A stretch of 64,000 bases of DNA from JASLDZ01 sp964235945 (GCA_964235945.1 CAXSDV010000005.1:1-64000), one strand, 5' to 3'; shown: positions 1 through 9,029, numbered from the stretch's first letter. Translations and numbers: made by a program. Notes: generated by a model not told the origin, from the letters alone.

Positions 1-85
1 GTCGCCGGCCCTCGGCCTCGGGCTGGAGGTCACCTACAGCCTCGCCATCTCCGCGAGAGCGCGGTTCCCGAGCAAGGCGGCTTAG
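1..85 (+). CDS. C-terminal end of an unidentified protein (partial)
   Basis: A plus-strand frame is open from base 2 to a TAG stop at 83-85. It gives a 27-residue tail that ends in FPSKAA. The start lies outside the window, so the family cannot be named. The alternating small and hydrophobic residues would suit the end of an outer-membrane or periplasmic protein, but that is only an impression. A strong hairpin about 60 bases downstream fits the end of a transcription unit. Confidence 0.3.
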   Translation, partial: SPALGLGLEVTYSLAISARARFPSKAA

Positions 86-148
86 GGCGCCTGCGCTTTA
101 AGTGGGTGCTGCAGCGGTTCGGCGTTTGCCAGGCGTGCGGACTCGTGC

Positions 149-176
149 GGACGGGGCGTCTGCTGACGCCCCGTCC
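149..176. terminator. Perfect 12-bp GC hairpin between convergent genes
   Basis: Bases 149-160 (ggacggggcgtc) and 165-176 are exact reverse complements around a 4-base loop (tgct). No T-run follows on either strand. It lies between a plus-strand gene end (85) and the minus-strand end of scoB (373), so it may terminate both. The rest of 86-372 shows no convincing gene. Confidence 0.5.
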
Positions 177-372
177 CCGTTCTCGGCTCCGACGCCATTC
201 TCGCCTTCGGCCTCGCCGCGTTGCTAAGTCGCCTCGGCGGCTTCGCTCGGCTGAAGGAGGGCGGACCGTCACGCCTCAGACCTGGGCGACCACCCGGTGC
301 TGAGGGCGCCCGACCCTCGCCCCGCCGCCCTCGCCCGCGCCTCTGATCGAGCGTCGGAAGGATGCGTCCAGG

Positions 373-1020
373 TCAGGCGAAGCGGCCGCGCTCGAAGCGG
401 GCGGTGGTGCGCGCCTCCACCTCCTCCAGCGTCACCGACGGCGCGAGTTCGACCAGTTCGAAGGGTGCGCCCTTACCGGGCCGGCTGAAGACGCAGAGGT
501 CGGTGACGATCATGTCCACCACGCCGCGGCCCGTCAGCGGCAGGTCGCAGGCCGGCTTGATCTTGGGCGAGCCGTCGCGGGCGCAGTGCTCCATGGTCAC
601 GATCACCCGGCGAACGCCGGCCACGAGGTCCATGGCGCCGCCCATGCCCTTCACCATCTTGCCCGGCACCATCCAATTGGCGATGTCGCCGGTTTCCGAC
701 ACCTCCAGCGCGCCCAGTATGGTCAGGTCGATGTGGCCGCCGCGGATCATGGCGAAGCTGTCGGCGCTGGAGAAGTAGGAGGAGGAGGCGAGTTCGCTGA
801 TCGTCTGCTTGCCGGCGTTGATCAGGTCGGCGTCTTCCTCGCCCGCCAGGGGGAACGGCCCGATGCCCAGCATGCCGTTCTCCGACTGCAAGGTGACTTG
901 CACGCCCGAGGGGATGTGGTTGGCCACCAGGGTCGGCACGCCGATGCCCAAGTTGACGTAATAACCGTCCTGCAACTCCTGCGCGGCGCGGGCGGCGATC
1001 TGTTCGCGGGACCAGGGCAT
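373..1020 (-). CDS. scoB: 3-oxoacid CoA-transferase subunit B
   Basis: Encodes a 215-residue beta subunit of a class I CoA-transferase, which moves CoA between succinyl-CoA (or acetyl-CoA) and acetoacetate-type 3-oxoacids. The SENGMLGIGP segment near residues 46-55 holds the family's catalytic glutamate (E47), which forms the glutamyl-CoA thioester. The start ATG (1018-1020) shares its A with the TGA of scoA in a TGATG overlap, which indicates translational coupling and 1:1 subunit supply. The length is normal. The thiolase-scoA-scoB order points to use or synthesis of ketone bodies. The acetoacetate preference is inferred from context; other 3-oxoacids such as oxoadipate are possible. Confidence 0.92.
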   Translation of the reverse strand: MPWSREQIAARAAQELQDGYYVNLGIGVPTLVANHIPSGVQVTLQSENGMLGIGPFPLAGEEDADLINAGKQTISELASSSYFSSADSFAMIRGGHIDLTILGALEVSETGDIANWMVPGKMVKGMGGAMDLVAGVRRVIVTMEHCARDGSPKIKPACDLPLTGRGVVDMIVTDLCVFSRPGKGAPFELVELAPSVTLEEVEARTTARFERGRFA

Positions 1021-1727
1021 CAGGCGGTCGCCTTCTCGCGCACGGTGCGGAACTCGATATGCTTGGTCGGCTCGGGATTGAGCAGCAGGCGCTGCACGAA
1101 CACGCCCGGCAGGTGGATCTGGTCGGGGTCGAGCGAGCCCGTGGGCACGATCCGCTCCACCTCCGCCACGCACACCCGGCCCCCCGTCGCCATGGGCTGG
1201 TTGAAGTTGCGGGCGGTCTTGCGGAACACGAGGTTGCCCGCCTCGTCGGCCGTCCAGGCCTTCACCAGCGACACGTCGGCGGTGAGGGCGCGCTCCAGCA
1301 CGTACTCCTCGCCGTCGAAGATGCGCACCTCCTTGCCGTCCGCCACGACCGTGCCGACGCCCGTTTTCGTAAAAAAAGCGGGGATGCCCGCCCCGCCCGC
1401 CCGGCAACGCTCGGCCAGGTTGCCCTGAGGGCAGAACTCCACCTCGAGCTCCCCCGCCAGGTACTGGCGCTCGAACTCCTTGTTCTCGCCCACGTAGGAG
1501 GAGATCATCTTCCTGATCTGGCGGGTGCGCAGCAGCTTGCCCAGGCCCACGCCGTCCACCCCGGCGTTGTTGGAGATGCAGGTCAGCCCCGTCACCTTCA
1601 ACTCCACCAGGGCGTCGATCAGCGCCTCGGGGATGCCGCACAGGCCGAAGCCGCCGACCATCAGGGTCTGACCGTCGGCGACAACGCCGCGCAGGGCGCT
1701 CACGCCGTCGTGGTGGACAGGCTTCAT
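1020..1727 (-). CDS. scoA: 3-oxoacid CoA-transferase subunit A
   Basis: Encodes a 235-residue alpha subunit partnering the downstream B subunit. The glycine-rich GGFGLCGIPEALI segment (residues 25-37) is the family's CoA/oxyanion signature, and SNNAGVDGVGLG follows. The length is typical. The gene begins 3 bases after the thiolase stop and ends in a TGATG overlap with scoB, so the three genes form one operon. The predicted reaction with ScoB activates acetoacetate to acetoacetyl-CoA, which the upstream thiolase could cleave to two acetyl-CoA. No regulatory site is evident inside the operon. Confidence 0.93.
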   Translation of the reverse strand: MKPVHHDGVSALRGVVADGQTLMVGGFGLCGIPEALIDALVELKVTGLTCISNNAGVDGVGLGKLLRTRQIRKMISSYVGENKEFERQYLAGELEVEFCPQGNLAERCRAGGAGIPAFFTKTGVGTVVADGKEVRIFDGEEYVLERALTADVSLVKAWTADEAGNLVFRKTARNFNQPMATGGRVCVAEVERIVPTGSLDPDQIHLPGVFVQRLLLNPEPTKHIEFRTVREKATA

Positions 1728-1730
1728 GCC

Positions 1731-2894
1731 TCAGGCCTTCACGGGTTCCAGGATGGAGGCGTAGGTGGCCACCGCCCCCCCGCCCATGTTGACGCAGACG
1801 CCCAGCTCCGGGTCGGGAAGCTGCATGTCGCCCGCCTCGCCCAGGAGCTGGCGGGCGACCAGCACGTGCATGGACACGCCCGTGGCCCCCACCGGATGGC
1901 CCTTGGCCTTGAGCCCGCCGGAGACGTTCACCGGCAGGCGGCCGTCACGCCGGGTCTGGCCCTCAATCACCGCCTCGCGCCCCTGGCCCGGCTTGGCGAC
2001 GCCCAGGGCCTCGGTCATCTGCAGTTCGGCGATGGTGAAGCAGTCGTGCACCTCGGCGAGGCTGAGATCGTCCACGGTGACGCCCGCCTGGGCGTAGGCC
2101 TTCTCGACGGCGCGGCGCGGGCCTTCGAACAGGGTCGGGTCCTTGGCGGACAAGGGCAGAAGGTCGTTGACCTGCTGCGCCGCGCGAAAGCGCACCGCCT
2201 TGGGGAAGCGGTCGATCAGCTCGTCCGACACGATCACCAGCGCGGCGGCGCCGTCCGAGATCAGCGAGCAGTCCGACACCTTCAGCGGGTCGGCGATCAG
2301 CGGGTTCTTGTTGGACACGTTGAGGCAGAACTGCAGATCCAACTCGCGGTGCATCTGCGCCAGGGGGTTCCGCATGGCGTTGTGATGGTTCTTCACCGCG
2401 ATGTGGGCCATGGCCTCCGTGGGGTCGCCGTACTTGTCGCGGTAGCTCTTGGCGAAGCGGGCGAAGATCTCGGGGAAGGTGAGTTCACGCTCCTCCTTCT
2501 GGCAGCTTGCGCCGCCGAGTGCGCGAGCCACCTCGGGGGTGGCGAGGTGGCTCATCTTCTCGGCGCCCACCACCAGCGCGATCTTGACCCGGCCGGCGCT
2601 GATCGCGTCCAGCGCGCCGTAGATCGCCGCCGAACCGGAGGCGCAGGCGTTCTCGCAGCGCACCGCCGGCGTGAAGCGCAGACCCGGATCGGCCCCCACC
2701 ACGATGGAGGAGCAGAAGCCGTCGGGCAGCAGGCCCGAATTGAAGTGGCCCAGCCAGATGCCGCCCACCTCCGAACTCTCGACGCCCGCGTTCGCCAGGG
2801 CCTCGCGCGTGACCGCGTGAATCAACGATTCCAGCGTTTCGGTCTCGAGTCGCCCGAAGGGCGTGTGGCCCCAACCCACGATGATGGGACTCAT
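1731..2894 (-). CDS. Thiolase (SCP-x / acetyl-CoA acetyltransferase-like)
   Basis: A 387-residue thiolase-fold protein. ENACASGS (residues 81-88) carries the nucleophilic Cys84, HDCFTIAE is the second catalytic block, and GGLKAKGHPVGATG near the C-terminus is the glycine-rich loop. This motif style matches the SCP-x and archaeal-type thiolases more than classical PhaA/AtoB. It should condense or cleave 3-ketoacyl-CoA, and beside scoAB acetoacetyl-CoA is the likely substrate. It is first in the operon. The bases from 2895 to the next gene hold no clear gene, so the operon promoter is probably there. Confidence 0.85.
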   Translation of the reverse strand: MSPIIVGWGHTPFGRLETETLESLIHAVTREALANAGVESSEVGGIWLGHFNSGLLPDGFCSSIVVGADPGLRFTPAVRCENACASGSAAIYGALDAISAGRVKIALVVGAEKMSHLATPEVARALGGASCQKEERELTFPEIFARFAKSYRDKYGDPTEAMAHIAVKNHHNAMRNPLAQMHRELDLQFCLNVSNKNPLIADPLKVSDCSLISDGAAALVIVSDELIDRFPKAVRFRAAQQVNDLLPLSAKDPTLFEGPRRAVEKAYAQAGVTVDDLSLAEVHDCFTIAELQMTEALGVAKPGQGREAVIEGQTRRDGRLPVNVSGGLKAKGHPVGATGVSMHVLVARQLLGEAGDMQLPDPELGVCVNMGGGAVATYASILEPVKA

Positions 2895-3109
2895 TGGTGA
2901 TCCTCGTATCGCCCGTCCACGAACGTCCGGACAAGTGCTAGGTATTTAGGAAGCCTCCATGGCTTTGGCATGTCCGCCGCTCGCTCGGCAAGGCGGGTGC
3001 AGGTCCCATCCCGCCGCTCCGCTAGGCGCCGTACGCCGATCCGGAAGAGGGGTGTCCGAAGCGGGTTCGCCCAACTCCACCGAGCCCTCGACGGCCCGCC
3101 GGAGCGAAG

Positions 3110-3130
3110 AGGGCGGCGCGAGGCCGCCCT
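3110..3130 (-). terminator. GC hairpin after the 106-residue protein gene
   Basis: An 8-bp perfect stem, AGGGCGGC/GCCGCCCT, with a 5-base loop. It begins 7 bases past the minus-strand stop at 3137. No T-tract follows. It probably ends the thrB-rnhA-small protein unit. Confidence 0.45.
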
Positions 3131-3136
3131 GGAGGT

Positions 3137-3457
3137 TCAGCCGCCGGCGGCTTCGAGCTTTTCGCCGATCTCCTTGACCTTGGCGGCGACCTTCTCGTCA
3201 TCCGCGCGGCCGGCGACGCGAGTGGTCTCGCCGCCGATCTTGGCCAGCAGGTTCTTGACCGCTTCGCCGTCCACCGGATCGGCCTGGAGCTTCTTCTTCA
3301 ACGCCTCCAGGTCGTGCAGCAGACCCTTGACGCCGGAGAGTTCGACATCCTTCAGCTCTGTCTCCCAATATTCGATCTGCTTGACGCCGGCGGCGGCGGT
3401 CATGTGCTCCAGGCCCTTGTCGAAGGCGTGGGCGAGCGTGGTGAAACGGGCGGGCAT
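3137..3457 (-). CDS. Conserved small soluble protein, unknown function
   Basis: A 106-residue protein that is mostly charged helix: lysine- and glutamate-rich with regular hydrophobic spacing, ending in EKLEAAGG. No signal peptide or membrane segment is seen. The ATG is preceded by AGGA 6 bases upstream, which favours this start over longer frames. It lies about 95 bases downstream of rnhA on the same strand and may belong to that operon. I do not recognise a named family. A helical-bundle or coiled-coil fold is an inference from composition. Confidence 0.7.
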   Translation of the reverse strand: MPARFTTLAHAFDKGLEHMTAAAGVKQIEYWETELKDVELSGVKGLLHDLEALKKKLQADPVDGEAVKNLLAKIGGETTRVAGRADDEKVAAKVKEIGEKLEAAGG

Positions 3458-3552
3458 GGAGGATCCTATGAGGGCGCGGGGAGCGCGAGCGGACGAACGA
3501 AAGGTCGTGCGGGGAGTTCCCGCCGTCCGGGCTTGAGGCCGCCGTCCCGCGG

Positions 3553-4014
3553 TCAGCCGGCCGCCGCGCGGCGGCCGGGGCGGTTCTCCTCGCAACCGCG
3601 CCGGGCCAGTTCGTCCGCGCGCTCGTTCATGGGGTGGCCGGCGTGGCCCTTGACCCAGCGCCAGTCCACCTCGTGGCGCGCACGGGCGAGGTCCAGCCGC
3701 TTCCACAGGTCGTCGTTCTTGACGGGAGCCTTGGAGGCGGTGCGCCAGCCGCGAGCCTTCCAGCCGGAGATCCACTCGGTGATGCCCTGGCGCAGGTACT
3801 GGCTGTCCGTGTGCAACTGGACGCGGCAGGGGCGCTTGAGCGCCTCCAGCGCGGCGATGGCGGCGTAGATCTCCATGCGGTTGTTGGTGGTCATGGACTC
3901 GCCGCCCCACAGGTCGCGGTCGTGGACGCCCGCGGTCATCACCGCCCCCCAGCCCCCCGGCCCCGGGTTCCCGCTGCAGGCCCCGTCCGTGTAGATGACG
4001 ACGTCGGGGGTCAT
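3553..4014 (-). CDS. rnhA: Ribonuclease HI
   Basis: A 153-residue RNase H that cleaves the RNA strand of RNA-DNA hybrids. The four metal-binding carboxylates are visible: D10 (YTDGACSGNPGPGGWG), E48 (MEIYAAI), D70 (LHTDSQYL) and D134 (ERADELARRG). Length and motif order are standard for bacterial type HI enzymes. Its ATG overlaps the thrB stop by 4 bases (ATGA), so it is translationally coupled to thrB. Confidence 0.97.
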   Translation of the reverse strand: MTPDVVIYTDGACSGNPGPGGWGAVMTAGVHDRDLWGGESMTTNNRMEIYAAIAALEALKRPCRVQLHTDSQYLRQGITEWISGWKARGWRTASKAPVKNDDLWKRLDLARARHEVDWRWVKGHAGHPMNERADELARRGCEENRPGRRAAAG

Positions 4015-4976
4015 GGGCGCTCCGGGAGGAAGAGGCGGCCGGCGAAGGCGCGGTGCGCGTCCAGCCGGTCGGCGTAGGCGAGGGGGTCCTTGGGCGTGAC
4101 CAGGGCGCCGGCGGGCGTCGCGTTCCAGTCGGCCAGGCGGGTGGTGAAGAAGCGCATGGCCGCGCCGCGCGCCAGGATCGGCAGGGCGTCACGCTCGGCC
4201 GCCGACAACGGGCGCGCGGCGACGTAGCCCTGCACCAGCGCGCCCGCCCGCACCGGGTCGTAGCGGCCGTCGGGGAAGGCCCAGGCGTTGAGCATGACGG
4301 CGAGGTCGTAGGCCAGCGCGTCTTCGCAGGCGAAGTAGAAGTCGATGGCGCCCGCGAAGCGCGATCCGTCGAAGAACACGTTGTCCGGAAACAGATCGGC
4401 GTGGATCACGCCCCGGGGCAGGCCGACGGGCCAGTCGCGGGCGAGCTCCAGGAGATCGGCCTCCACCGCCGCGCGCAGGCCCGGCCGCAGCCGATCGGCG
4501 AGGTCCGCGTGGAGGGAGAACAGCGGCGCCCAGGCGTCCAACCCCAGCGTGTTGACGCGCCGCGGGCCGCGATGGTCGGCCCCCGCGAGGTGCAGGGACG
4601 CCAGCGCCTCCCCCGCCGCGCGGCAAAGCACCGCGTCCGGCTCACGCACGGACTGCCCCGGCAGGAAGCTCACGATCGCGCAGGGCTTGCCGCGCACCCG
4701 CGACAGCAGCCGACCCTCGCGGTCGGGCCGAGGGAGCGGACAAGGGAAGCCCCGGTCGGCCAGGTGCTGCATCAGCCCCAGGAAGAAAGGCAGGTCCGCT
4801 TCCGCCGTGCGCCGTTCGTAGACGGTCAGCACGAAGCGCCCCGCCTCCGCGTCCAGCAGGAAGTTGGAGTTCTCGACCCCTTCGGCAATCCCCTTGAAGG
4901 CGTGCGACCGGCCGAGGTCGTAGCCGGCCAGCAGTTCCGAAAGTTCGGCGTCGTTGATGTCGGTGTAGACGGCCAC
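4011..4976 (-). CDS. thrB: Homoserine kinase, APH-fold type
   Basis: A 321-residue kinase of the aminoglycoside-phosphotransferase fold that phosphorylates homoserine in threonine synthesis. Diagnostic segments are VYTDINDAELSELLAGYD at the N-terminus, FKGIAEGVENSNFLL (ATP-binding region), GVIHADLFPDNVFF (catalytic loop with HxD) and GAIDFYFA (metal-binding Asp). The start is taken as the GTG at 4974-4976, giving the usual M-A-V-Y-T-D-I beginning. A longer frame upstream is an antisense artefact of the neighbouring plus-strand gene. The stop overlaps the rnhA start (ATGA). Confidence 0.93.
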   Translation of the reverse strand: MAVYTDINDAELSELLAGYDLGRSHAFKGIAEGVENSNFLLDAEAGRFVLTVYERRTAEADLPFFLGLMQHLADRGFPCPLPRPDREGRLLSRVRGKPCAIVSFLPGQSVREPDAVLCRAAGEALASLHLAGADHRGPRRVNTLGLDAWAPLFSLHADLADRLRPGLRAAVEADLLELARDWPVGLPRGVIHADLFPDNVFFDGSRFAGAIDFYFACEDALAYDLAVMLNAWAFPDGRYDPVRAGALVQGYVAARPLSAAERDALPILARGAAMRFFTTRLADWNATPAGALVTPKDPLAYADRLDAHRAFAGRLFLPERP

Positions 4977-5141
4977 CTCCGGGTTCTGCGGGCGGGGTGG
5001 GGCGGGGGTCAAGCGCGACGATCTCGCGCCTGACGGTCTGGATCGCGGGGTGGGGCCGGCCCGAAGCGACGCCCGCGCGGTCGCGTTGCGGCGCGAGGAC
5101 CGAACGCGTACATGCTCGTCCATTCCCCTCGGACTTCCCCC

Positions 5142-5837
5142 ATGCGCCGCACCTCCGCCTCTCTCCTCGGCCTCATGGCCCTCGCCTTGGCGGCGGGCCC
5201 GAGCGCGTCCGCCCTGGCCCAGTCGTCGTCCCAGCGCGAGGACGACGCCCGCCGCCAGGCCCAGTCGGAGGCGGACGCCAAGAAGAAGCAGAAGTCCAAG
5301 GAGTGGGACGTGAGCCAGGCGCCCCTGCCGAACGTCAAGAACGCCGGCCCCTGCCCGTTCGTGAAGGTGCTCTACGACGCGAGCCGGTACGTCGAACTCA
5401 AGGACGACCGCGAAGCGGCGGGCGCGGTGGGCTGGACGGGCGAGATCCAGAACGTGCAGTCGTCCTGTCAGTACAAGGGAGCGGACCCGATCCGCGTAAG
5501 CTTGGCGGTCAACTTCGAGATGGGCCGCGGTCCCCAGGCCAAGGGCGAGGCCAAGAACTACCGCTACTGGGTGGCGGTGACGAAGCGCAACGACCTCATC
5601 CTCGACAAGCAGACCTTCGACCTGCCCGTCCGCTTCACCGCCGGCCAGGACCGCATGGCCGTGCAGGACCGCGTGCAGCAGATCATCATCCCGCGCGCCG
5701 ACAACAAGGTGAGCGGAAACAACTTCGAAGTGCTGGTCGGCTTTGAAGTCACGCCCAAGATGGCCGACTTCAACCGCGACGGAAAGCGCTTCCGGGTCAA
5801 CGCCTCGGGCGAGACCCAGCTCGCCGCCTCTCAGTAA
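5142..5837 (+). CDS. Secreted protein, unknown function
   Basis: A 231-residue protein with a typical Sec signal peptide: MRRT followed by a leucine/alanine-rich core and a probable cleavage after SALAQ near residue 27. A short charged, lysine-rich stretch (DAKKKQKSKEW) follows, then a soluble domain with two cysteines (CPF and SSCQYKG) that could form a disulfide. An earlier ATG at 5112 is possible, but it would put ten extra residues before the signal peptide. It ends 13 bases before argS. I do not know a function; a periplasmic domain is likely. Confidence 0.8.
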   Translation: MRRTSASLLGLMALALAAGPSASALAQSSSQREDDARRQAQSEADAKKKQKSKEWDVSQAPLPNVKNAGPCPFVKVLYDASRYVELKDDREAAGAVGWTGEIQNVQSSCQYKGADPIRVSLAVNFEMGRGPQAKGEAKNYRYWVAVTKRNDLILDKQTFDLPVRFTAGQDRMAVQDRVQQIIIPRADNKVSGNNFEVLVGFEVTPKMADFNRDGKRFRVNASGETQLAASQ

Positions 5838-5850
5838 CCGCGGCGCGACC

Positions 5851-7611
5851 ATGACCGACCTTCGGGGCCGCCTCGGCCGGGCGGTCGCCGCCGCGTTCGC
5901 CGCCGAAGGGCTCGCGCCCGAACTCGGCCGCGTCCAGGCGTCCGACCGGCCGGACCTGGCCGACTTTCAGTCCAACGGCGCGCTGGCCGCCGCCAAAGCC
6001 GTACGCGCCAACCCGCGCGAGCTGGCGGCGCGGATCGCCGCCCGCTTGGCGGACGATCCCGCCGTCGCGATGGTCGAGGTGGCGGGGCCGGGCTTCATCA
6101 ACCTGCGGGTGACGGACGCGGCGCTGGCCGAGCGCGCCTCGGCCGTCGCCGCCTCCGCGCTGGCGGGGGCCGAACCGGTGGCCGAGCCCCGGCGCGTGGT
6201 GATCGACTACGCCGGGCCCAACGTCGCCAAGCCCATGCACGTCGGGCACCTGCGCGCCTCCATCATCGGCGAGAGCCTCAAGCGCTTGATGCGCGCGCGG
6301 GGCGACCAGGTGTGGGGCGACGCGCACTTCGGCGACTGGGGCTTCCAGATGGGTCTGCTGATCACCGCGGTCGGCGACGAACGGCCGGACCTGGCCTTCC
6401 TCCAGCCCGGCGACGGCCCGTTCCCGACCGAGAGCCCCGTCACGCTGGAGGACCTGGAGCGGCTCTACCCGGCGGCGGCGGCGCGCGCCAAGGCCGAGCC
6501 CGAGTTCCGCGATCGCGCCCGGCGCGCCACCGCCGAACTGCAGGCCGGCCGGCCCGGCTACCGCGCCCTGTGGCGGACCTTCGTGGAGGTGAGCCGCACG
6601 GCGCTGGAGCGCGACTTCGCCGCCCTGGGCGTCACCTTCGACCTGTGGAACGGCGAAAGCGACGCCGACCCCTTCATCCCCGCCATGGTGGAGGACCTCG
6701 CCGTCAAGGGGCTCCTGATCGAGGACGGGGGCGCGCGCATCGTCCGCGTGGCGCGCGAGGGGGAGAAGCGCGAACTGCCGCCGCTGCTGGTGGTCTCCTC
6801 CGAGGGCTCGGCCATGTACGGCACCACCGACCTCGCCACCGTGGTCCAGCGCCGCGAGGAGATCGACCCGCAGCTGATCCTGTACTGCGTCGACCAGCGC
6901 CAGGCCGACCACTTCGAGCAGGTGTTCCGCGCCGCGTATCTCGCGGGCTACGCCGCCCCGGGCGGGCTCGAGCACGCGCCCAACGGCACGATGAACGGGC
7001 CGGACGGCAAGCCGTTCAAGACGCGCGCGGGCGGAGTGCTCAAGCTCGGCGACCTGATCGCCATGGCGACGGACAAGGCGCGGGAGCGCCTACGCGAGGC
7101 CGACCTCGGAGTGGAGCTTTCGCCGGAGGAGTTCGAGGCCACCGCGCGCAAGGTGGCGGTGGCGGCGCTGAAGTTCGCCGACCTGTCCAACTTCCGCGGC
7201 ACGAGCTACGTGTTCGACCTCGACCGCTTCACGAGCTTCGAGGGCAAGACCGGGCCCTACCTCCTCTACCAGGCGGTGCGGATCAAGAGCCTGTTGCGGC
7301 GCGCGGTCGACCAGGGCGCGCAGCCCGGGCCGATCTTGGTGGCCGCCCCCGCCGAGCGCGAGCTCGCGCTGACGCTGGACGCCTTCGCTCAGGCGGTCGA
7401 GGAGGCCTATGACCGCCGCGCGCCCAACGCGGTGGCCGAGCACGCCTACCGGCTGGCGCAGAGCTTCTCACGCTTCTACGCCGCCTGCCCCGTGCTGGCC
7501 GCCGATACGACCGAGGCGCGCGCCAGCCGCTTGGCCCTGGCCGCGGCGGTGCTGCGCCAGCTCGAACTCGCCCTCGACCTCCTCGGCGTGGAGACGCCCG
7601 AGCGGATGTGA
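5851..7611 (+). CDS. argS: Arginyl-tRNA synthetase
   Basis: A 586-residue class I aminoacyl-tRNA synthetase that charges tRNA-Arg. The N-terminal Add1 domain is followed by the HIGH-type signature in YAGPNVAKPMHVGHLRAS. FGDWGFQMG, the Rossmann core and a C-terminal DALR anticodon-binding domain follow, with LALAAAVLRQLELALDLLGV near the end. The length is normal. The ATG at 5851 opens the conserved N-terminus, and longer in-frame extensions run into the upstream secreted-protein gene. Confidence 0.97.
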   Translation: MTDLRGRLGRAVAAAFAAEGLAPELGRVQASDRPDLADFQSNGALAAAKAVRANPRELAARIAARLADDPAVAMVEVAGPGFINLRVTDAALAERASAVAASALAGAEPVAEPRRVVIDYAGPNVAKPMHVGHLRASIIGESLKRLMRARGDQVWGDAHFGDWGFQMGLLITAVGDERPDLAFLQPGDGPFPTESPVTLEDLERLYPAAAARAKAEPEFRDRARRATAELQAGRPGYRALWRTFVEVSRTALERDFAALGVTFDLWNGESDADPFIPAMVEDLAVKGLLIEDGGARIVRVAREGEKRELPPLLVVSSEGSAMYGTTDLATVVQRREEIDPQLILYCVDQRQADHFEQVFRAAYLAGYAAPGGLEHAPNGTMNGPDGKPFKTRAGGVLKLGDLIAMATDKARERLREADLGVELSPEEFEATARKVAVAALKFADLSNFRGTSYVFDLDRFTSFEGKTGPYLLYQAVRIKSLLRRAVDQGAQPGPILVAAPAERELALTLDAFAQAVEEAYDRRAPNAVAEHAYRLAQSFSRFYAACPVLAADTTEARASRLALAAAVLRQLELALDLLGVETPERM

Positions 7612-7674
7612 TCGGGCCCGGTTAGTGACCGGGCGATTGAGCGCCCACCCCGCCTCGGGTTAAGGTCGGCCTCC

Positions 7675-8262
7675 ATGGCCGTGCTGGACTGGATCGCCCC
7701 GGAAAGCGCCTTCCACCTGGAGGGCGAGGGCGTGCGCCTGCGCCCGCCGCGCATGTCGGACTACGCGCACTGGGCCGAGCTGCGGCGCGCCAGCCGGGAC
7801 TTCCTCCAGCCTTGGGAGCCCACCTGGCCGGCGGACGACCTGACGCGCGCCGCCTTCCGCCGACGGTTGGCGATCTACGCCCGCGATCAGGAAGCGGGCC
7901 AGGGCCACGCCTTCTTCGTGTTCTCGCCGGACGCCGCGTTGCTGGGCGGGGTGAGCCTGCGCGACATCCGCCGCGGCGTCTCGCAGAGCGGTGCGGTGGG
8001 CTACTGGTCGGGTCAGGCGCACGCGCGCCGCGGCCACACCCTGCGCGCCGTCCGCGCCGTCACGCGCTTCGCCTTCGAGCGGCTCGGGCTGCACCGGCTG
8101 GAGGCCGCCTGCGTGCCGGAGAACGAGGCCTCCCACCGGCTGCTGCTGCGGGCGGGCTTCGAGCCGGAGGGTCGCGCACGTGATTACCTGAAGATCGACG
8201 GTCGCTGGCGCGACCACCTGCTGTTCGGCCTCTTGGCGGAAGCGGCCGCCCGCCGCGACTGA
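7675..8262 (+). CDS. GNAT N-acetyltransferase, RimJ/RimL-like
   Basis: A 195-residue acetyltransferase. It has the RimJ/RimL layout: an early VRLRPPRMSDYAHWAELR, a mid-domain VGYWSGQAHARRGH acetyl-CoA loop region, and the ending NEASHRLLLRAGFEPEGRA typical of enzymes that acetylate protein N-termini. A ribosomal-protein target is possible, but the family is broad. It follows argS by about 63 bases and converges on yqgE. Confidence 0.88.
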   Translation: MAVLDWIAPESAFHLEGEGVRLRPPRMSDYAHWAELRRASRDFLQPWEPTWPADDLTRAAFRRRLAIYARDQEAGQGHAFFVFSPDAALLGGVSLRDIRRGVSQSGAVGYWSGQAHARRGHTLRAVRAVTRFAFERLGLHRLEAACVPENEASHRLLLRAGFEPEGRARDYLKIDGRWRDHLLFGLLAEAAARRD

Positions 8263-8285
8263 CCACGCCCGAAGCGGTCGACGCA

Positions 8286-8316
8286 GGCGGGTGCGGCGGC
8301 GCGGCCCGCACCCGCC
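8286..8316. terminator. Perfect 11-bp hairpin between convergent GNAT and yqgE genes
   Basis: GGCGGGTGCGG (8286-8296) pairs exactly with 8306-8316 around a 9-base loop. It sits between two converging stop codons (8262 and 8325). There is no T-run, so it would be a bidirectional GC-only terminator or a transcription-blocking stem. Confidence 0.5.
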
Positions 8317-8324
8317 CGCAGGGG

Positions 8325-8924
8325 TCAGGCGGAGCCGGACAGGGCGGTGAGCTGGGCGGGGGCCACCCCCAGCTTGGCCAGCGCCCGGGCCCATTTGGTG
8401 TCGTGGTCGTCGTCGAAGATCAGCGCCTCGTCCGCTTCGCCGATCAGCCACACGTTATCCTTGAGCTCCTGTTCGAGCTGGCCCGAGCCCCACTCGGCGC
8501 AGCCCAGGGCGAGCACCGCGTGGCGCGGCCGGCGCTCGGCGTCGCCCATGGCGTCCAGCACCTCCCGGGTGGCGGTGAGCGCCACCCCCTCCACCACCGC
8601 CAGCGTCGATTCGGCGCTGGCGTAGTCGGAGGTGTGGAGCACGAAGCCGCGCTCGCGCTCCACCGGGCCGCCCACCAGCACCGACTGCTCGGGCAGCAGG
8701 ATCCGCGACTTCACCCCGAGGCGTTCCAGCAGGTCCGGCAGGGTCAGCCCGTCCAGCGGGCGGTTGAGGGCTATGCCCATCGCCTCCTCCGGCCCGTGGG
8801 CGCACATCAGGATCACGGCCCGCTCGAAGCGCGGGTCGCCTATGCCGGGCGTGGCGATCAGCAGGCGTCCACCCAGGAAGTCCGCCTCCGCGGCGGCCGT
8901 GTCGTCGAGGTCCGGGTCGTTCAT
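8325..8924 (-). CDS. YqgE/AlgH family protein
   Basis: A 199-residue protein with the UPF0301 hallmarks: FLGGRLLIATPGIGDPRFERAV at the start of the domain, MGIALNRP, VLVGGPVERERGFVLH, and LGCAEWGSGQLEQEL. The family is widespread in proteobacteria. Some members (AlgH) affect alginate regulation, but the biochemical role is unknown. The reading frame opens with a short acidic leader (MNDPDLDDTAAAEAD), common in alphaproteobacterial members. It is divergent from the peroxiredoxin gene. Confidence 0.95.
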   Translation of the reverse strand: MNDPDLDDTAAAEADFLGGRLLIATPGIGDPRFERAVILMCAHGPEEAMGIALNRPLDGLTLPDLLERLGVKSRILLPEQSVLVGGPVERERGFVLHTSDYASAESTLAVVEGVALTATREVLDAMGDAERRPRHAVLALGCAEWGSGQLEQELKDNVWLIGEADEALIFDDDHDTKWARALAKLGVAPAQLTALSGSA

Positions 8925-9029
8925 GAGGCGAAGAAGCCGCAGGAGCCGCTTGCGGTTGCCCGGCGCGCGCCTTTAAGTCTCGCGCCGCCGGCGTCCCGCC
9001 CGCGACGCCCGGCCCGGAGACCCACACCC

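Noticed and set aside
1059..2900. A 613-codon plus-strand frame antisense to the thiolase and scoA genes
   Set aside because: Its protein is His/Ala/Gly-rich low complexity without any recognisable domain, while the minus-strand frames have clear catalytic motifs. Long antisense open frames are expected at this GC content.
2959..3536. Plus-strand frames over the region between the thiolase and the 106-residue protein
   Set aside because: They are Arg/Pro/Ser-rich, overlap a minus-strand gene with a good ribosome site, and show no domain.
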